From positions 1 through 64,000 of the forward strand of contig JAEEXI010000007.1 of the NCBI GenBank assembly GCA_016291495.1: a stretch of 64,000 bases of DNA, written 5' to 3'. The notes below the pieces were generated by a model. It made no database searches, had not been told where the DNA came from, and saw only the letters and a list, made by a program, of their open reading frames with translations. Position numbers and translations under genes: made by a program. Below are positions 23,862-33,798 of the stretch, piece by piece (position 1 is the stretch's first letter; each line of letters begins with the position of its first letter). The stretch is from Prevotella sp. (GTDB lineage: Bacteria; Bacteroidota; Bacteroidia; Bacteroidales; Bacteroidaceae).

Positions 23862-25892
23862 TTAGTTAATCAAGAAGAGCTTCGTCAAACCGTTGTAGGT
23901 GGCTTTGATGGTGGCACGTCCCTCTACGATGGGACTGACCTCGAACTTGACGCCAGGCACATCGGAAGTGGCCTCCAGCTTCGTATCAGCCTTTACCAAA
24001 CCATAGACCTGATAGCGTGTCTGGTCGGTATAGCCGTTGAGGTTGGTGAAGCGGATCGGGGTGGTGGGGATGACCAGTTTCTGACCGTCGGCAGTGATGG
24101 TCACAGAAGGTACTTGGGGAACAGGGCAGGCGTCCGTCTTGGTGAAGCCGATGCCGTGGAGGTCGAAGAGACCCTGTGGGCGCTGCGGACCACGGGGACC
24201 GCCCCAACGGGGACGCTCCGGAGCCTTGATCTCCGGTCCCTCAGTGACGAGGTAGATGGCGCGTTTGCCAGTCAGTCCTTCAACGGCGGGAACGGGTTGG
24301 GAGAGGATGACGGAGCTGTTGGCATCTGCCACGTCGAAGACGGCAATCTCCTTACCCTTCCAGGGATCATCCAACTTGACATGAATCTTGAAGGCTCCCT
24401 TGCCGCTGGTTGTCAGGTTCAGGTAAAGACGGGCGTTGTCACCCTTCTTGGTACCTTCGAAAGCCTTAATACCCTTCGTGTCCTGGGCAAGACCGCCGAA
24501 GCCGAAGTACTTGAAACCGACGATACCGCCATTGGTGATGCCGGCCAGGTCCATGGAGTTGTTCCATACGTCGTGGTTGTCCTGCATCCATTCGTTGCTG
24601 TTGGTACCACCGGTCATGAAACAGGCGTAACCGGCAGAGTAGTAGTGATAAGGAGGCAGTCCGTAAATCTGGAAGCCCTCACTGGTGACCTCGGCACCCG
24701 TATAGGTGTTGCCGTCGGAGGCGGCTGCCGTCCATTCGTTATCCTTCGTATAGGGGTCATAGCCTGTGATTTTCACCACACCGCCTTTGGCAACGGGCTT
24801 CTTGTCCCAGGTAATCTTGACGGGAGCGACCATAGCCTGACGGGCATAGCCGAAACCACGTGGCGGACGGTGGTAGAAAACATACCACTGACCGTTGATC
24901 TCCTGCAGGGAACCGTGGGTGTTGTGTCCGGCATTGGTGGTGATGAGCTGGGCACCGCCCTCACCGGCTACCACGCCGCGGGAGTCTACCAGCACACCAC
25001 CGGAGCGCCAGGGACCGAGGGGGCTGTCGCCGAAGGCATAGCGCAGGGCGGAGTTGGTATTGCCTAAGCCATATTCCTTACCGCTATAACCGCTGAACAC
25101 CATCACGTATTTGTTACCCACCTGACGGATGCTGGAAGCCTCGAAGAAATTGAAGTCGAGCGGGTTCTGTCCCTGATAGAGGGCCTTGTACTCGCTGCCT
25201 GCCTTGTCGAGCAGACGACCGTCGGCACTGCTGGCGGGGATAAAGGGGTCGATGACTTCCGTACCCTCACGCTTCGAATACATCGTGTTCTGGTCGAGTT
25301 CACAGGCGGTAGAATGCTGGAAACCGTAGAACACATAGGCACGGAAGCCCTTGTCGAAGTCGGGGTCTTTCTTGTCGGTGATGTTCTCGATGAACACGGA
25401 GGGGTCGAAGTCGATGAGTGAGCCAGGCAGACACTGGCGTCCGTCTGCCGTCAGGTTGATGGGGGTGAAGGGACCGTTGGGACGGTCGCTCTTACAGACC
25501 ATCGGGACGCGTTGCCAGCCACGGGAGTGGGGATAGAGGTAATAGGTCTTCTTACCCGTCGCCTTGTCCTTCACCTCTACGAGGTCGGGAGCGAACATCG
25601 TGTCCCACTGTCCGTCAACATACCAGGTGAAGATAGGACCTTCGTCGCGCCATTGGCTCAGGTCCTCCACGGGAGCTGACCACATACGGATGTCACTGCC
25701 GCAATAGGCGGTATAGTTGGTATCGTGAGAACCGATGATATAGGCACGGTACTTACCGGGCTTGTCGGGATCCTCAAATACACGGGGTTCACCGTCAGGG
25801 AGATGTTCCCAGAGGGGGAGATAGGGGTTCTGCGCATTTGCCGTCAAGGACGTGCAGAGCGTTAGCAGTAGGAAAGCAAGTTTTTTCATCAT
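23862..25892 (-). CDS. GH43 family glycoside hydrolase with accessory C-terminal domains
   Basis: A 676-residue secreted protein (signal MMKKLAFLLLTLCTSLTANA). The GH43-type propeller spans about residues 25-360 (RVFEDPDKPGKYRAYIIGSH, then FAPDLVEVKDKATG, then FFEASSIRQVGNKYVMVFSG). A carbohydrate-binding-like region with ITNGGIVGFKYFGFG and KIHVKLDDPWKG follows, and a final Ig-like domain (TKLEATSDVPGVKFEVSP). The linker around residue 585 is proline/glycine rich (RPRWGGPRGPQRPQG). It probably removes arabinose side chains or cuts xylo-oligosaccharides; the subfamily is uncertain. It is spaced 11 nt from the next gene. Confidence 0.75.
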   Translation of the reverse strand: MMKKLAFLLLTLCTSLTANAQNPYLPLWEHLPDGEPRVFEDPDKPGKYRAYIIGSHDTNYTAYCGSDIRMWSAPVEDLSQWRDEGPIFTWYVDGQWDTMFAPDLVEVKDKATGKKTYYLYPHSRGWQRVPMVCKSDRPNGPFTPINLTADGRQCLPGSLIDFDPSVFIENITDKKDPDFDKGFRAYVFYGFQHSTACELDQNTMYSKREGTEVIDPFIPASSADGRLLDKAGSEYKALYQGQNPLDFNFFEASSIRQVGNKYVMVFSGYSGKEYGLGNTNSALRYAFGDSPLGPWRSGGVLVDSRGVVAGEGGAQLITTNAGHNTHGSLQEINGQWYVFYHRPPRGFGYARQAMVAPVKITWDKKPVAKGGVVKITGYDPYTKDNEWTAAASDGNTYTGAEVTSEGFQIYGLPPYHYYSAGYACFMTGGTNSNEWMQDNHDVWNNSMDLAGITNGGIVGFKYFGFGGLAQDTKGIKAFEGTKKGDNARLYLNLTTSGKGAFKIHVKLDDPWKGKEIAVFDVADANSSVILSQPVPAVEGLTGKRAIYLVTEGPEIKAPERPRWGGPRGPQRPQGLFDLHGIGFTKTDACPVPQVPSVTITADGQKLVIPTTPIRFTNLNGYTDQTRYQVYGLVKADTKLEATSDVPGVKFEVSPIVEGRATIKATYNGLTKLFLIN

Positions 25893-25916
25893 ATTTTGTA
25901 TTTTGTATTGTTTGTT

Positions 25917-28643
25917 TTATTTGAATTGCCACCAGTCGAGATGCACGTCGCCATTGGCGTCGCTGAAACAGAGGTAGAGGTCGTGAACACCGGTGGCATC
26001 CTTGATCTTACCGTTGAAGGCTTTGTACTTCTCTACAGAACCCGTCTGACCGATGGTAAGGGTACCGATGACCGGACCATGAATACCGTCGAGGCGCAAG
26101 GTGATGGTGGCCGTACCTGTCGAAGCGGCAGTGATATTGAACTGCTTGGCACCCTTGCCGAAGTCCACCCCACGCAGGCGGATATACTCGCCGTCGTTGA
26201 TGTCGTAGATATACATATTCTTCTTACCTGTCGAGGTCGGCATATTAGCAACGATACCCGTATTCTCGATATCCATCTTGGCACTCTTCAGGCCATAGCC
26301 CCAAGCCATCGTCTCGGCCTCTACACGCTGGTAGGGATTCAACCAATGGAGCTGTTTCATGGGCTGCTGATCGAGCCAGTAAGGTACCTCCTGAATGGTT
26401 CCGTCGGCATTGTAGGTCATCTCTGTGGCAGAGACACTGCGACGCTCGTGGTGTACGTAGGTGTCGAGGTGCATCAGGTCGTAGTTCTGACCAAAGACAT
26501 ACGAATGGCCTTTGAAGTCGCAGATACCCGGATGATTGCCTCTGTCGCGCTGGGTGGGCTTCATGATATAGCCCTTCCATTCCCAAGGACCTGTGGGTGA
26601 GTCACTCATGGCATAGCCGAGTGCCTCCGGACAACAGGTAGAGGCGAAGCCCAGATAATAGTGGCCGTTGCGCTTGTAGAACCAAGGACCTTCCTGATAG
26701 TTGGGGATATGAGGCAACTTCGTTACTTCGCTGGTCAGCGAGGTCATGTCGTTGCCAAGTTTTGCCCAGAAGGTGTGGGGATTGCCCCAATACATATAAG
26801 CCTGACCATCGTCGTCGGTATAGACGCTGGGGTCGATATCAAACCAGTTCGACTGGTCCCATACCAATGGCTTGCCTAAAGGGTCTTTGAAGGGTCCGTA
26901 AGGCGAGTCAGCCACCAACACACCGATGCCGTGACCGTGGAGTGGGGCATAGAGGTAATACTTGCCATTGCGCTCGACCGTCTGGATAGCCCAGGCACCA
27001 TTCTCACGACTGCGCCAGGGAAAGTCCTTCAGCGAGGCCACAGCACCATGCTCCGTCCAGTTGACCATATCGGTGGTACTCCACAGCAGCCAGTCGTACA
27101 TAAAGAAACCCGCAGAACTCTTTTCGTTCTCGTCGGGGATATCCTCAGGAGAGGCATCGTGAGAGGTGTAGAGGAACAACGTGTCGCCAATGACCAGCGG
27201 CGAGGGGTCGGCAGTATATTTCGTCTGGAACAACGGCATATTGACCTGTTCCAGTCCACGCATCTCCCACCAGTCGAAGTTAAAGAGTTTCGGACCCTTG
27301 CGGCCTTTGAAGACGAGGTAGAGGTCGCGGGTGTGCAGGAGTTCTGGATACCCATCGAGCGGTTTCAAATCGGCTGTCAGCGTCTGCCACTTCTCCCAGC
27401 CTCCCGTGCCAGGCACATCCAGCGTGCCAAGCAGTTTTCCTGCGACGCTGTCGAGGCGTATCTCTATCTGTCCGCCACGCAGTCCACTGGCCACACGTGC
27501 CGTAAAGGTACGCGGCATCTTGTAACAGAGATGGACGTTCTGTAACTTGATATAGTCACCGTTATGGATGTCGGTCACATAGACGCCGACTTCGTCGTTC
27601 TGCTCGGTCTTCACACCCTTCGAGAACGCCATCGTTTCAGCTTCCACCTTGCGGTAGGGGTCGAACTTGGCAATGGGCTTCACCCCCTCGTCGGTGGGCA
27701 TGATGGTGGGGAAACTGCCGTCGGCATTGTATTTGAACTCTTCGACGGCTACGCTACGGCCGAAACCGCCACCGTTAGGCAGTTTGCCGGTGTGGTAGAA
27801 GAAATAGCTGTGACCTTTGTAGTCGGCTACACCGCAGTGGTTGGTGAACGACTTCGTATCACAGAGTGGCATGATTTCGCCAGCATACTTCCAAGGACCG
27901 GTAGGCGACGGGGCTGTGCTGTAGGAGATATGCTCGGGTACGCCACCAGCGGCATACAACAACTGGTAGGTGCCATTGCGCTTTGTCAGCCAAGGACCTT
28001 CCACGTAGCTGTCCTTATACGTCTTGCCCTGCACACGTTCCTTCATCATCGGACCGCCAAAGGCCTCTTCTGTCATGTCAAGCAGTCCCAGTTCACCGCT
28101 GTACGATACCATGTCCTCATTCAGTTTCAGGTAGTAGCACTGGGGATTACCCCACATGAGCCACGCCTGTCCGTCGTCGTCGATGAGTACGGTGGGGTCG
28201 ATATGGTCCCACGAACCGTTCTCAAAGAGTGGTTTTCCAATGGCATCGCGGAAAGGACCTGTAGGGCTGTCGCCAACGGCTACACCGATGGCCATACCAT
28301 TCGAAAGCTTGGAGTGGGCACAGATATACCAATAGAACTTCCCGTTACGCTCCACGCACTGCGAGGCCCAGGCACGGTCGTCGGCCCACGAGAAACTTTC
28401 CAGGGCGAGGGGAGAACCGTGGTCCTGCCAGTTGACCATATCCTTGGTGGAGTATACACGCCACTCCTGCATCCAGAAGAAGTCGGCATTGTCTTCGTCA
28501 TGGCCCGTATAGACGTACATCGTCCCGTCATGAACCATGGGAGCGGGGTCGGAGGTACACCAGGTCTGCACAAAAGGGTTCTGAGCCTGTATGTTGGTGA
28601 AGCCCAGCAAACATAAGAAGGTTGTTAGTCTGATTGTTTTCAT
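25917..28643 (-). CDS. Double GH43 enzyme with two CBM6-like modules
   Basis: A 908-residue secreted protein with two complete GH43 units, each followed by a CBM6-like module. Unit 1 (about 20-330) has TSDPAPMVHDGTMYVYTGHD and WDHIDPTVLIDDDGQAWLMW; unit 2 (about 475-770) has TADPSPLVIGDTLFLYTSHD and WFDIDPSVYTDDDGQAYMYW. The modules begin near KVEAETMAFSKGVKT and RVEAETMAWGYGLKS. The general-base Asp and central Asp are present in both units. The pattern is an internal duplication. Family knowledge suggests beta-xylosidase and/or arabinofuranosidase activity, perhaps different in each half. Confidence 0.85.
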   Translation of the reverse strand: MKTIRLTTFLCLLGFTNIQAQNPFVQTWCTSDPAPMVHDGTMYVYTGHDEDNADFFWMQEWRVYSTKDMVNWQDHGSPLALESFSWADDRAWASQCVERNGKFYWYICAHSKLSNGMAIGVAVGDSPTGPFRDAIGKPLFENGSWDHIDPTVLIDDDGQAWLMWGNPQCYYLKLNEDMVSYSGELGLLDMTEEAFGGPMMKERVQGKTYKDSYVEGPWLTKRNGTYQLLYAAGGVPEHISYSTAPSPTGPWKYAGEIMPLCDTKSFTNHCGVADYKGHSYFFYHTGKLPNGGGFGRSVAVEEFKYNADGSFPTIMPTDEGVKPIAKFDPYRKVEAETMAFSKGVKTEQNDEVGVYVTDIHNGDYIKLQNVHLCYKMPRTFTARVASGLRGGQIEIRLDSVAGKLLGTLDVPGTGGWEKWQTLTADLKPLDGYPELLHTRDLYLVFKGRKGPKLFNFDWWEMRGLEQVNMPLFQTKYTADPSPLVIGDTLFLYTSHDASPEDIPDENEKSSAGFFMYDWLLWSTTDMVNWTEHGAVASLKDFPWRSRENGAWAIQTVERNGKYYLYAPLHGHGIGVLVADSPYGPFKDPLGKPLVWDQSNWFDIDPSVYTDDDGQAYMYWGNPHTFWAKLGNDMTSLTSEVTKLPHIPNYQEGPWFYKRNGHYYLGFASTCCPEALGYAMSDSPTGPWEWKGYIMKPTQRDRGNHPGICDFKGHSYVFGQNYDLMHLDTYVHHERRSVSATEMTYNADGTIQEVPYWLDQQPMKQLHWLNPYQRVEAETMAWGYGLKSAKMDIENTGIVANMPTSTGKKNMYIYDINDGEYIRLRGVDFGKGAKQFNITAASTGTATITLRLDGIHGPVIGTLTIGQTGSVEKYKAFNGKIKDATGVHDLYLCFSDANGDVHLDWWQFK

Positions 28644-28658
28644 ATGGGTAAGTTTTGA

Positions 28659-30446
28659 TTATTCTATGATCCAAACGAATCCCCCACGTGGTAGGAGAGA
28701 GACCTCTTTGGGAACGCTTTCCGTTGTACGGATATCCCAAGGAGCGTCTTTTTTGTCACGGTCTGCAAAGACGCTGACCTTTTGGGGGTTCTTTATAAAA
28801 TCGAGCGGGACACGGAACTGTTGGGGCATGTCCAGACCGTTGATGCCTGCCACATACCAGCGGTGACCGCTGCGGCGTGCCAGGATGACGAAACGACCGG
28901 GATAGCCGTCTATCAGTCGGGTCTCGTCCCAGACGCTGGGGAGTATCGAGAGGAACTGCTGCACTTGGACTGGTTGTGAGAGATAGCTCTCCGGTTTGTC
29001 GGCCAGGTGCTGTAGTCCTGACTCAAAGAGGACGGTGAGTGCCAGTTCATGGGCATTCGTCGTGATATGCGGGTGTTGCGAGTCGCTAAACGTACAAGGG
29101 GTATAGTCCATCGGTCCGATGACATTACGGGTGAAGGGCAGGGTGGCATTATGGCATGCTGCCTTATCCGTGAATGTCGGTACGTTATTATACCACTCCG
29201 CCCCATAGACGCCTTCCGTTGTCATGAGGTTTGGCCAGGTGCGCTGCCAGCCGCGTGGTATCGTGGCTCCGTGGAAGTTGACCAACAGGTGATGACGGGC
29301 GGCACTCTCTAACAGGTCGATGCAGTAGTCCATGTTCTTCTGGTTGTCGCCGGAGAAGAAGTCTATCTTCACGCCTGCCACGCCGATTTGTTCACACCAG
29401 GCAAACTCCCGCTCGCGGTCCTCGGGTTTGTTCAACCGGAACTTAGGACCTGGGGCACCGTCTACCCAGCCGACGCTGGAGTTGTACCAGATAAGGGGCT
29501 TGACACCCTTTGACTTGGCATAGTTGACAGCATCCTCTATGGTCTTGCCGTCTTTTATTTCATCCCACTCCGCATCAATCAGGACGTAGGGCAGGTGCAG
29601 CGTGGCCGCCATGTCCACATATTTCCGGATGATGTCGTAGTCGTTGGAGCCATGGTTGTATGCCCAGTAGATCCAGGACACTACTCCCGGATGAATCCAA
29701 CGGGTGTCCGTCAGCTGACAGGGTTCGCTGACATCTGTCACAAGGGTTGACTGTACCACGTCTTTCAGACTGCCGATGATGACGACGCGCCATGGTGCGT
29801 GGGTAATCGCTGTTTGCATCTCGGCGGGTGTTACACGGAACCACTCTCCGTCGTTCATCAGACAGGAGGCACTTTGTCCCCGCTCGATATTCGCCTCGGT
29901 AATCAAGGCATAGACAGGTTCTCTCACCTCTAACCTCTGACCTCTCACCTCTAATAATGCCGGATATCCCCAACGGTTGTTCCAGCCTTCGGCAGATTTT
30001 GAGATACCGCTATACGATGGGATGGGAATCACCTTGTAGGTCGTGTCAAGCGGGAAGAAACCCTCGTAGGAGTCACACCACTGCTGCATCCAGCGACGGG
30101 TACCCTCCGGGATGTGGTAGGCAACGTCTGTGTTGCGCAAGGCGATACCGTCGTTGTAGATACGTAAGACAGCCTTGCCAACCTCGTATTCATTCGCCTC
30201 GTTCTGACAATGCAGCCGCTTGCCGGTCAGCATCTGGTAGTCAGCGGTCACCTTCCTGACATATTGTAAATGTCCTTCTGTCGACAGGTCCATGCGCAGC
30301 ACCTGCTGGCCTTTGCAGCTGACTTGCAGGGACTGTCCCTCCATGAAGGCCGTTAAGCGTCCGTCAGGCGATGTGGCATTCTGGGCAGCCGTAGGGAGTA
30401 TGATGCCTCCTAACAAGAGGAGTGTATAGATGATTCTTCTCTTCAT
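28659..30446 (-). CDS. GH97 retaining-type alpha-galactosidase-like enzyme
   Basis: A 595-residue secreted enzyme (signal MKRRIIYTLLLLGGIILPTAAQ). The GH97 layout is clear: an N-terminal beta-sandwich, then a TIM barrel with GVAGVKIDFFSGDNQ, where Asp362 is the nucleophile of the retaining GH97 branch (as in a Bacteroides alpha-galactosidase), and PFTRNVIGPMDYTP near the end. The start at 30446 avoids overlap with the preceding gene; an earlier in-frame ATG exists at 30476. Residues about 165-177 (LLEVRGQRLEVRE) come from an in-frame tandem repeat. It may remove alpha-galactosyl or related caps from xylan side chains. Confidence 0.8.
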   Translation of the reverse strand: MKRRIIYTLLLLGGIILPTAAQNATSPDGRLTAFMEGQSLQVSCKGQQVLRMDLSTEGHLQYVRKVTADYQMLTGKRLHCQNEANEYEVGKAVLRIYNDGIALRNTDVAYHIPEGTRRWMQQWCDSYEGFFPLDTTYKVIPIPSYSGISKSAEGWNNRWGYPALLEVRGQRLEVREPVYALITEANIERGQSASCLMNDGEWFRVTPAEMQTAITHAPWRVVIIGSLKDVVQSTLVTDVSEPCQLTDTRWIHPGVVSWIYWAYNHGSNDYDIIRKYVDMAATLHLPYVLIDAEWDEIKDGKTIEDAVNYAKSKGVKPLIWYNSSVGWVDGAPGPKFRLNKPEDREREFAWCEQIGVAGVKIDFFSGDNQKNMDYCIDLLESAARHHLLVNFHGATIPRGWQRTWPNLMTTEGVYGAEWYNNVPTFTDKAACHNATLPFTRNVIGPMDYTPCTFSDSQHPHITTNAHELALTVLFESGLQHLADKPESYLSQPVQVQQFLSILPSVWDETRLIDGYPGRFVILARRSGHRWYVAGINGLDMPQQFRVPLDFIKNPQKVSVFADRDKKDAPWDIRTTESVPKEVSLLPRGGFVWIIE

Positions 30447-30453
30447 AGTGGTG

Positions 30454-31950
30454 TTACTTGGATAGATGAGGAACATACTTGACAGGAACGCCGTCTGTCT
30501 TCAAGACATCGGCGAAGTCCTGCGGTTGGATGGTCACCGGACCTCTCATGAACTCCGGGATGTTATAGCATTTCAGGAACTGACGGTGGTAGTCCGGGTC
30601 AGCACAGGGGAGCTCAAACGGTTTGCTCGTCTTGCCGTTTTTGTCGATATGTGCAAAGAACGGCCGCGTATAGTTACCGTCGTCACGCCGGCTGCTGAAC
30701 ACCAGCCAGCGACCGTTCGACGACCAAGAGTGATAGCTCTCCACCTCTGGGGAGTTCACTTCCTCCATCGCCCTTACCTGACCGCTTTGCAGGTCTAACA
30801 GCCAGAGGTCTGCATCCTTGTGCCAGATATGGAACACCCCATGATGTCCTAAAGTGAATACCAGGTAGCGACCGTCGGGTGAGATACGTGGCAACGTGGC
30901 ACTCTTGTCCATGGCGGCAGCGTCGAATACCAGTTCACGTTCACCGAACTGCATGGTTTTCGGGTCAAACGACTTCTTGTAGATATTGTATTTAATCTCA
31001 TCCCTCCTGTCGATAGTCTCTTTCTTACGGTCTACGGAGTCCGGATAAATGAGGTGGGCACTGCAGTAATAGAGCGTTTTCCCGTCTGGAGCCCAGAAGG
31101 GGAATACCTCCAACTCATCAGAAGCATTCTCGATGTTGGTCACCTCGTTCTTCGCCACGTCATACGCGATGAGGTCACTTTCCGAGTCAAAGACCTCTAT
31201 CTTGTCCGGATTCACCAGATAGAAGCTTTGGTTGGTCGTATTGGTAGAGTAGACGATGAGCGGCAGCCACGGGTGCCATGTGGGATAGACGCCGGCAGAG
31301 AGGATGGAGTCGTTCTTCATGTTGATTTTCCGGACATTCCCGTCGTAGGCGATGACGGTGCCGCCCAGGTTCTGACGGGCATGGAACTGCATCCGCTCCG
31401 GACGGTAGTTCTGATAGCTGTGGCAGTTGATGCATTGTCCCTTGTCCTCCTCGGAACACAGCATATTGTTGTAGATGACACTTTCCTCATACGTCTCCAG
31501 ACACCGCTGACTGATGGTCAGCACCTCGTAGCTGACATAGGAGGGGGGAATCAGACGGTAGCTCAGATAGGGGTCGATGGAATCCGGCGAGACATGGATA
31601 TTGAAAGGCTTATAGCCCATCCATTGTCCGTCGTAGCAGGCAAAGACCTCCACCTTGAGGGCTTTGCCCTTCGCCTTCTCTGTCAGTAGGCGCCAGTCGT
31701 CCTCGTCAGGCTGTATCTTGTCACCTGCAACCACCAGTTCCTCACCGTCAATGGTGTAGCGGGCTACCATCTTGTCGGCAGGCTGATTCATCTCAAAGGT
31801 CAGCGGTGCGATATTGACCGGGACCGTCACATCCGTATAGTCCGGATAGATGTCCGGCAAGGAACGCGATGCCGTATAGTCGGTAGGTACTTGTGTGCTA
31901 CAGGCTATCAGGAGCAGGGCATATAGGGCAGGAAATAGTCTTCTCATCAT
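30454..31950 (-). CDS. TolB-like beta-propeller lipoprotein with a c-type haem motif
   Basis: A 498-residue lipoprotein (lipid Cys17 in ALLLIACST). After an N-terminal Ig-like part (about 40-120) comes GQCINCHSYQNY, in which Cys173, Cys176 and His177 form a CxxCH haem-attachment motif. From about residue 200 there are WD40/PD40-like repeats (FPFWAPDGKTLYYCSA, then ATLPRISPDGRYLVFTLG, then YHSWSSNGRWLVFSSRR). Such TolB-like proteins occur in Bacteroidetes xylan loci with no defined role. It begins directly after the stop of the DUF6057 gene. Whether haem is bound cannot be judged from sequence alone. Confidence 0.75.
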   Translation of the reverse strand: MMRRLFPALYALLLIACSTQVPTDYTASRSLPDIYPDYTDVTVPVNIAPLTFEMNQPADKMVARYTIDGEELVVAGDKIQPDEDDWRLLTEKAKGKALKVEVFACYDGQWMGYKPFNIHVSPDSIDPYLSYRLIPPSYVSYEVLTISQRCLETYEESVIYNNMLCSEEDKGQCINCHSYQNYRPERMQFHARQNLGGTVIAYDGNVRKINMKNDSILSAGVYPTWHPWLPLIVYSTNTTNQSFYLVNPDKIEVFDSESDLIAYDVAKNEVTNIENASDELEVFPFWAPDGKTLYYCSAHLIYPDSVDRKKETIDRRDEIKYNIYKKSFDPKTMQFGERELVFDAAAMDKSATLPRISPDGRYLVFTLGHHGVFHIWHKDADLWLLDLQSGQVRAMEEVNSPEVESYHSWSSNGRWLVFSSRRDDGNYTRPFFAHIDKNGKTSKPFELPCADPDYHRQFLKCYNIPEFMRGPVTIQPQDFADVLKTDGVPVKYVPHLSK

Positions 31951-33798
31951 TTAAAAATAGGTCAGCTTGTTCATCAGGTAATAATCATAATAGAAAGTAT
32001 CGCCAAACAACGGATAGAGTGCCTGGCGCGCCACCTCGATGTCTTTCCCGTCGTATTGTTTCACTTGTTCCATGAACATACTATACTTCCTTTTCACGTC
32101 TTCGTCGTATGGCAGTTTGAGGGCGGAAGGATTGCCTTGGTTGGCAAAGAGCCATGCCGCTTCCTGGTAATACCGTGGCATACGCCCCTTGGGATGTTGC
32201 TGGGTATAGCGTGCGAAGCGTGCCCAGAACTGTTTGCTGTCCTTCGTCCATAGCGTAGCCAGCAGACATTGTTCCTGGAAGTAGGGATCGTCACCGTCTA
32301 GCTGAGCCAGTATTCCCATGAGGTATTTCTCGGCATAGCCGTAATCAGCGGCAGCGTAGTCAGGGTAGTTCAGCATGTGCAGGATGGGAGCGGTCTCACT
32401 CGCTTCTGCCAGTCGCTTGGGGTGTTGCTGGAGGTCTTCCAACAGCGTTGCCCATCTGTCGTAATACAGGGTGTGTTTCAGCAGTCCTGTGAATTTACGC
32501 ATGACCTTCACCTCCTGTTTCAGTAAGGCACAGCGGGCCATGTACTTCAGATAGACCACTCTCCAGCCGTATTCCACGCCAGACTCCATACAGAGGTGGT
32601 GACAGTCGTTCAGCATACCGTAGTTGTAATATAACAGAGAGCCTGAGATAGCTGCCGACCGAATCGGGAACGGTGCTGCCGGTTGTTTGGAGCCCCCTTT
32701 GTACCGATACATCTCATCTCCCTGTCTGCCCAGTCTTGACAAGGCGAGGTTACGCATCAGGACAATAGGACGGGTGGGCGTGTCTTTCTGTTTGGCAGCC
32801 TCTTCCAGTACTTTCCCCCATCTTGTCTGTTCCACATAGTAAAGCATGGTCACTTCATGGTGGAAGTTCTCGTCTTTCATCCAGCCCCACCAGACTCCCA
32901 CGACGGTTCCTCCCAGCAGTACACCGATGAGGCTTCTGCGTATCATGGTTTTCCGCTTTTCCTGAAGCTGTTCGCCATACTGTGCCTTGTAGGTGACTAC
33001 CAGGGTCAGCATACAGACCGCCAGCAGACCGTAAGGGATATAGTAGGCCGGATAGTTTTCCAGGACCTTAAAGACCGGCATTCCCGTCCAATAGATATTA
33101 GCAAGACTGGTCTGACAATACACCAGACGATAGTAGAGCAGGGGAATGCTGATGGTGATGAGCAGTGCGACAATGGTGTTGAGCAGGGCACGCCCTTTTC
33201 CGTAGCCTAACCGCCAGGACCAGAGTCCCATCAGGACAGCTGCTGCCAAGGCGTAGGTACCTATCAGCGGATAGCCTATGATGGTGGTGATGATGATGAA
33301 CAGGATACCTGCTATCTGATGAGAGGATACTGAGCGGAAGCCCCATAACAATGCCGCTATCGCTGTCATGCCGAGGGTAGGGGAGAAGAACCAGCCTTGC
33401 AGTTTGATGATGTAGATCCAATACCCCATGTCCATATCAGCTACCAGCAGCAATGCTACTGGTATGAGTAGCAGGACAGCCCATCGCTCCTGAACGGAGA
33501 AAGCCTTTTTAAGCAGCCACATGAAGAGCCACCACCAGCCACAGAGTATTCCCACACCAATCCAGGGGTAGAACAGCAGTTGCGTGAACCATCTGCCTGC
33601 CCATGACAGTGCTCCTCCTGATACCACCATCTGCTGTTTCCAGAACAAGGGTGTTGCCAGGAAGAGATTTTCTTCCTGTATTTTCCACAGGAGGAACCGC
33701 TCACAGGTCAGCAGGATGAGGGCGATAGCCACCAATGCCAACATCCAATAGAGGATGCTGGCATGGCGGTAGGAAAGTATTCTCTTGAGAATCACCAT
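31951..33798 (-). CDS. DUF6057-family multi-pass membrane protein
   Basis: A 615-residue protein with about nine to ten hydrophobic segments in the first 300 residues (such as ILYWMLALVAIALILLTCER, IAGILFIIITTIIGYPLIGT and YGLLAVCMLTLVVTYK) and a long soluble C-terminal region with helical, TPR-like pattern. I recognise it as DUF6057, which in Bacteroidetes sits next to the TolB-like CxxCH lipoprotein. Its ATG overlaps the stop of the upstream esterase gene by 1 nt, and the lipoprotein gene follows immediately, so the trio is probably translated as a unit. Function is unknown; a scaffold or transporter role is possible. Confidence 0.7.
   Translation of the reverse strand: MVILKRILSYRHASILYWMLALVAIALILLTCERFLLWKIQEENLFLATPLFWKQQMVVSGGALSWAGRWFTQLLFYPWIGVGILCGWWWLFMWLLKKAFSVQERWAVLLLIPVALLLVADMDMGYWIYIIKLQGWFFSPTLGMTAIAALLWGFRSVSSHQIAGILFIIITTIIGYPLIGTYALAAAVLMGLWSWRLGYGKGRALLNTIVALLITISIPLLYYRLVYCQTSLANIYWTGMPVFKVLENYPAYYIPYGLLAVCMLTLVVTYKAQYGEQLQEKRKTMIRRSLIGVLLGGTVVGVWWGWMKDENFHHEVTMLYYVEQTRWGKVLEEAAKQKDTPTRPIVLMRNLALSRLGRQGDEMYRYKGGSKQPAAPFPIRSAAISGSLLYYNYGMLNDCHHLCMESGVEYGWRVVYLKYMARCALLKQEVKVMRKFTGLLKHTLYYDRWATLLEDLQQHPKRLAEASETAPILHMLNYPDYAAADYGYAEKYLMGILAQLDGDDPYFQEQCLLATLWTKDSKQFWARFARYTQQHPKGRMPRYYQEAAWLFANQGNPSALKLPYDEDVKRKYSMFMEQVKQYDGKDIEVARQALYPLFGDTFYYDYYLMNKLTYF

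Noticed and set aside
23781..25067. Long plus-strand frames across the xylan operon
   Set aside because: They are shadows of the GH43 genes; the minus-strand frames have signal peptides, catalytic motifs and operon spacing.
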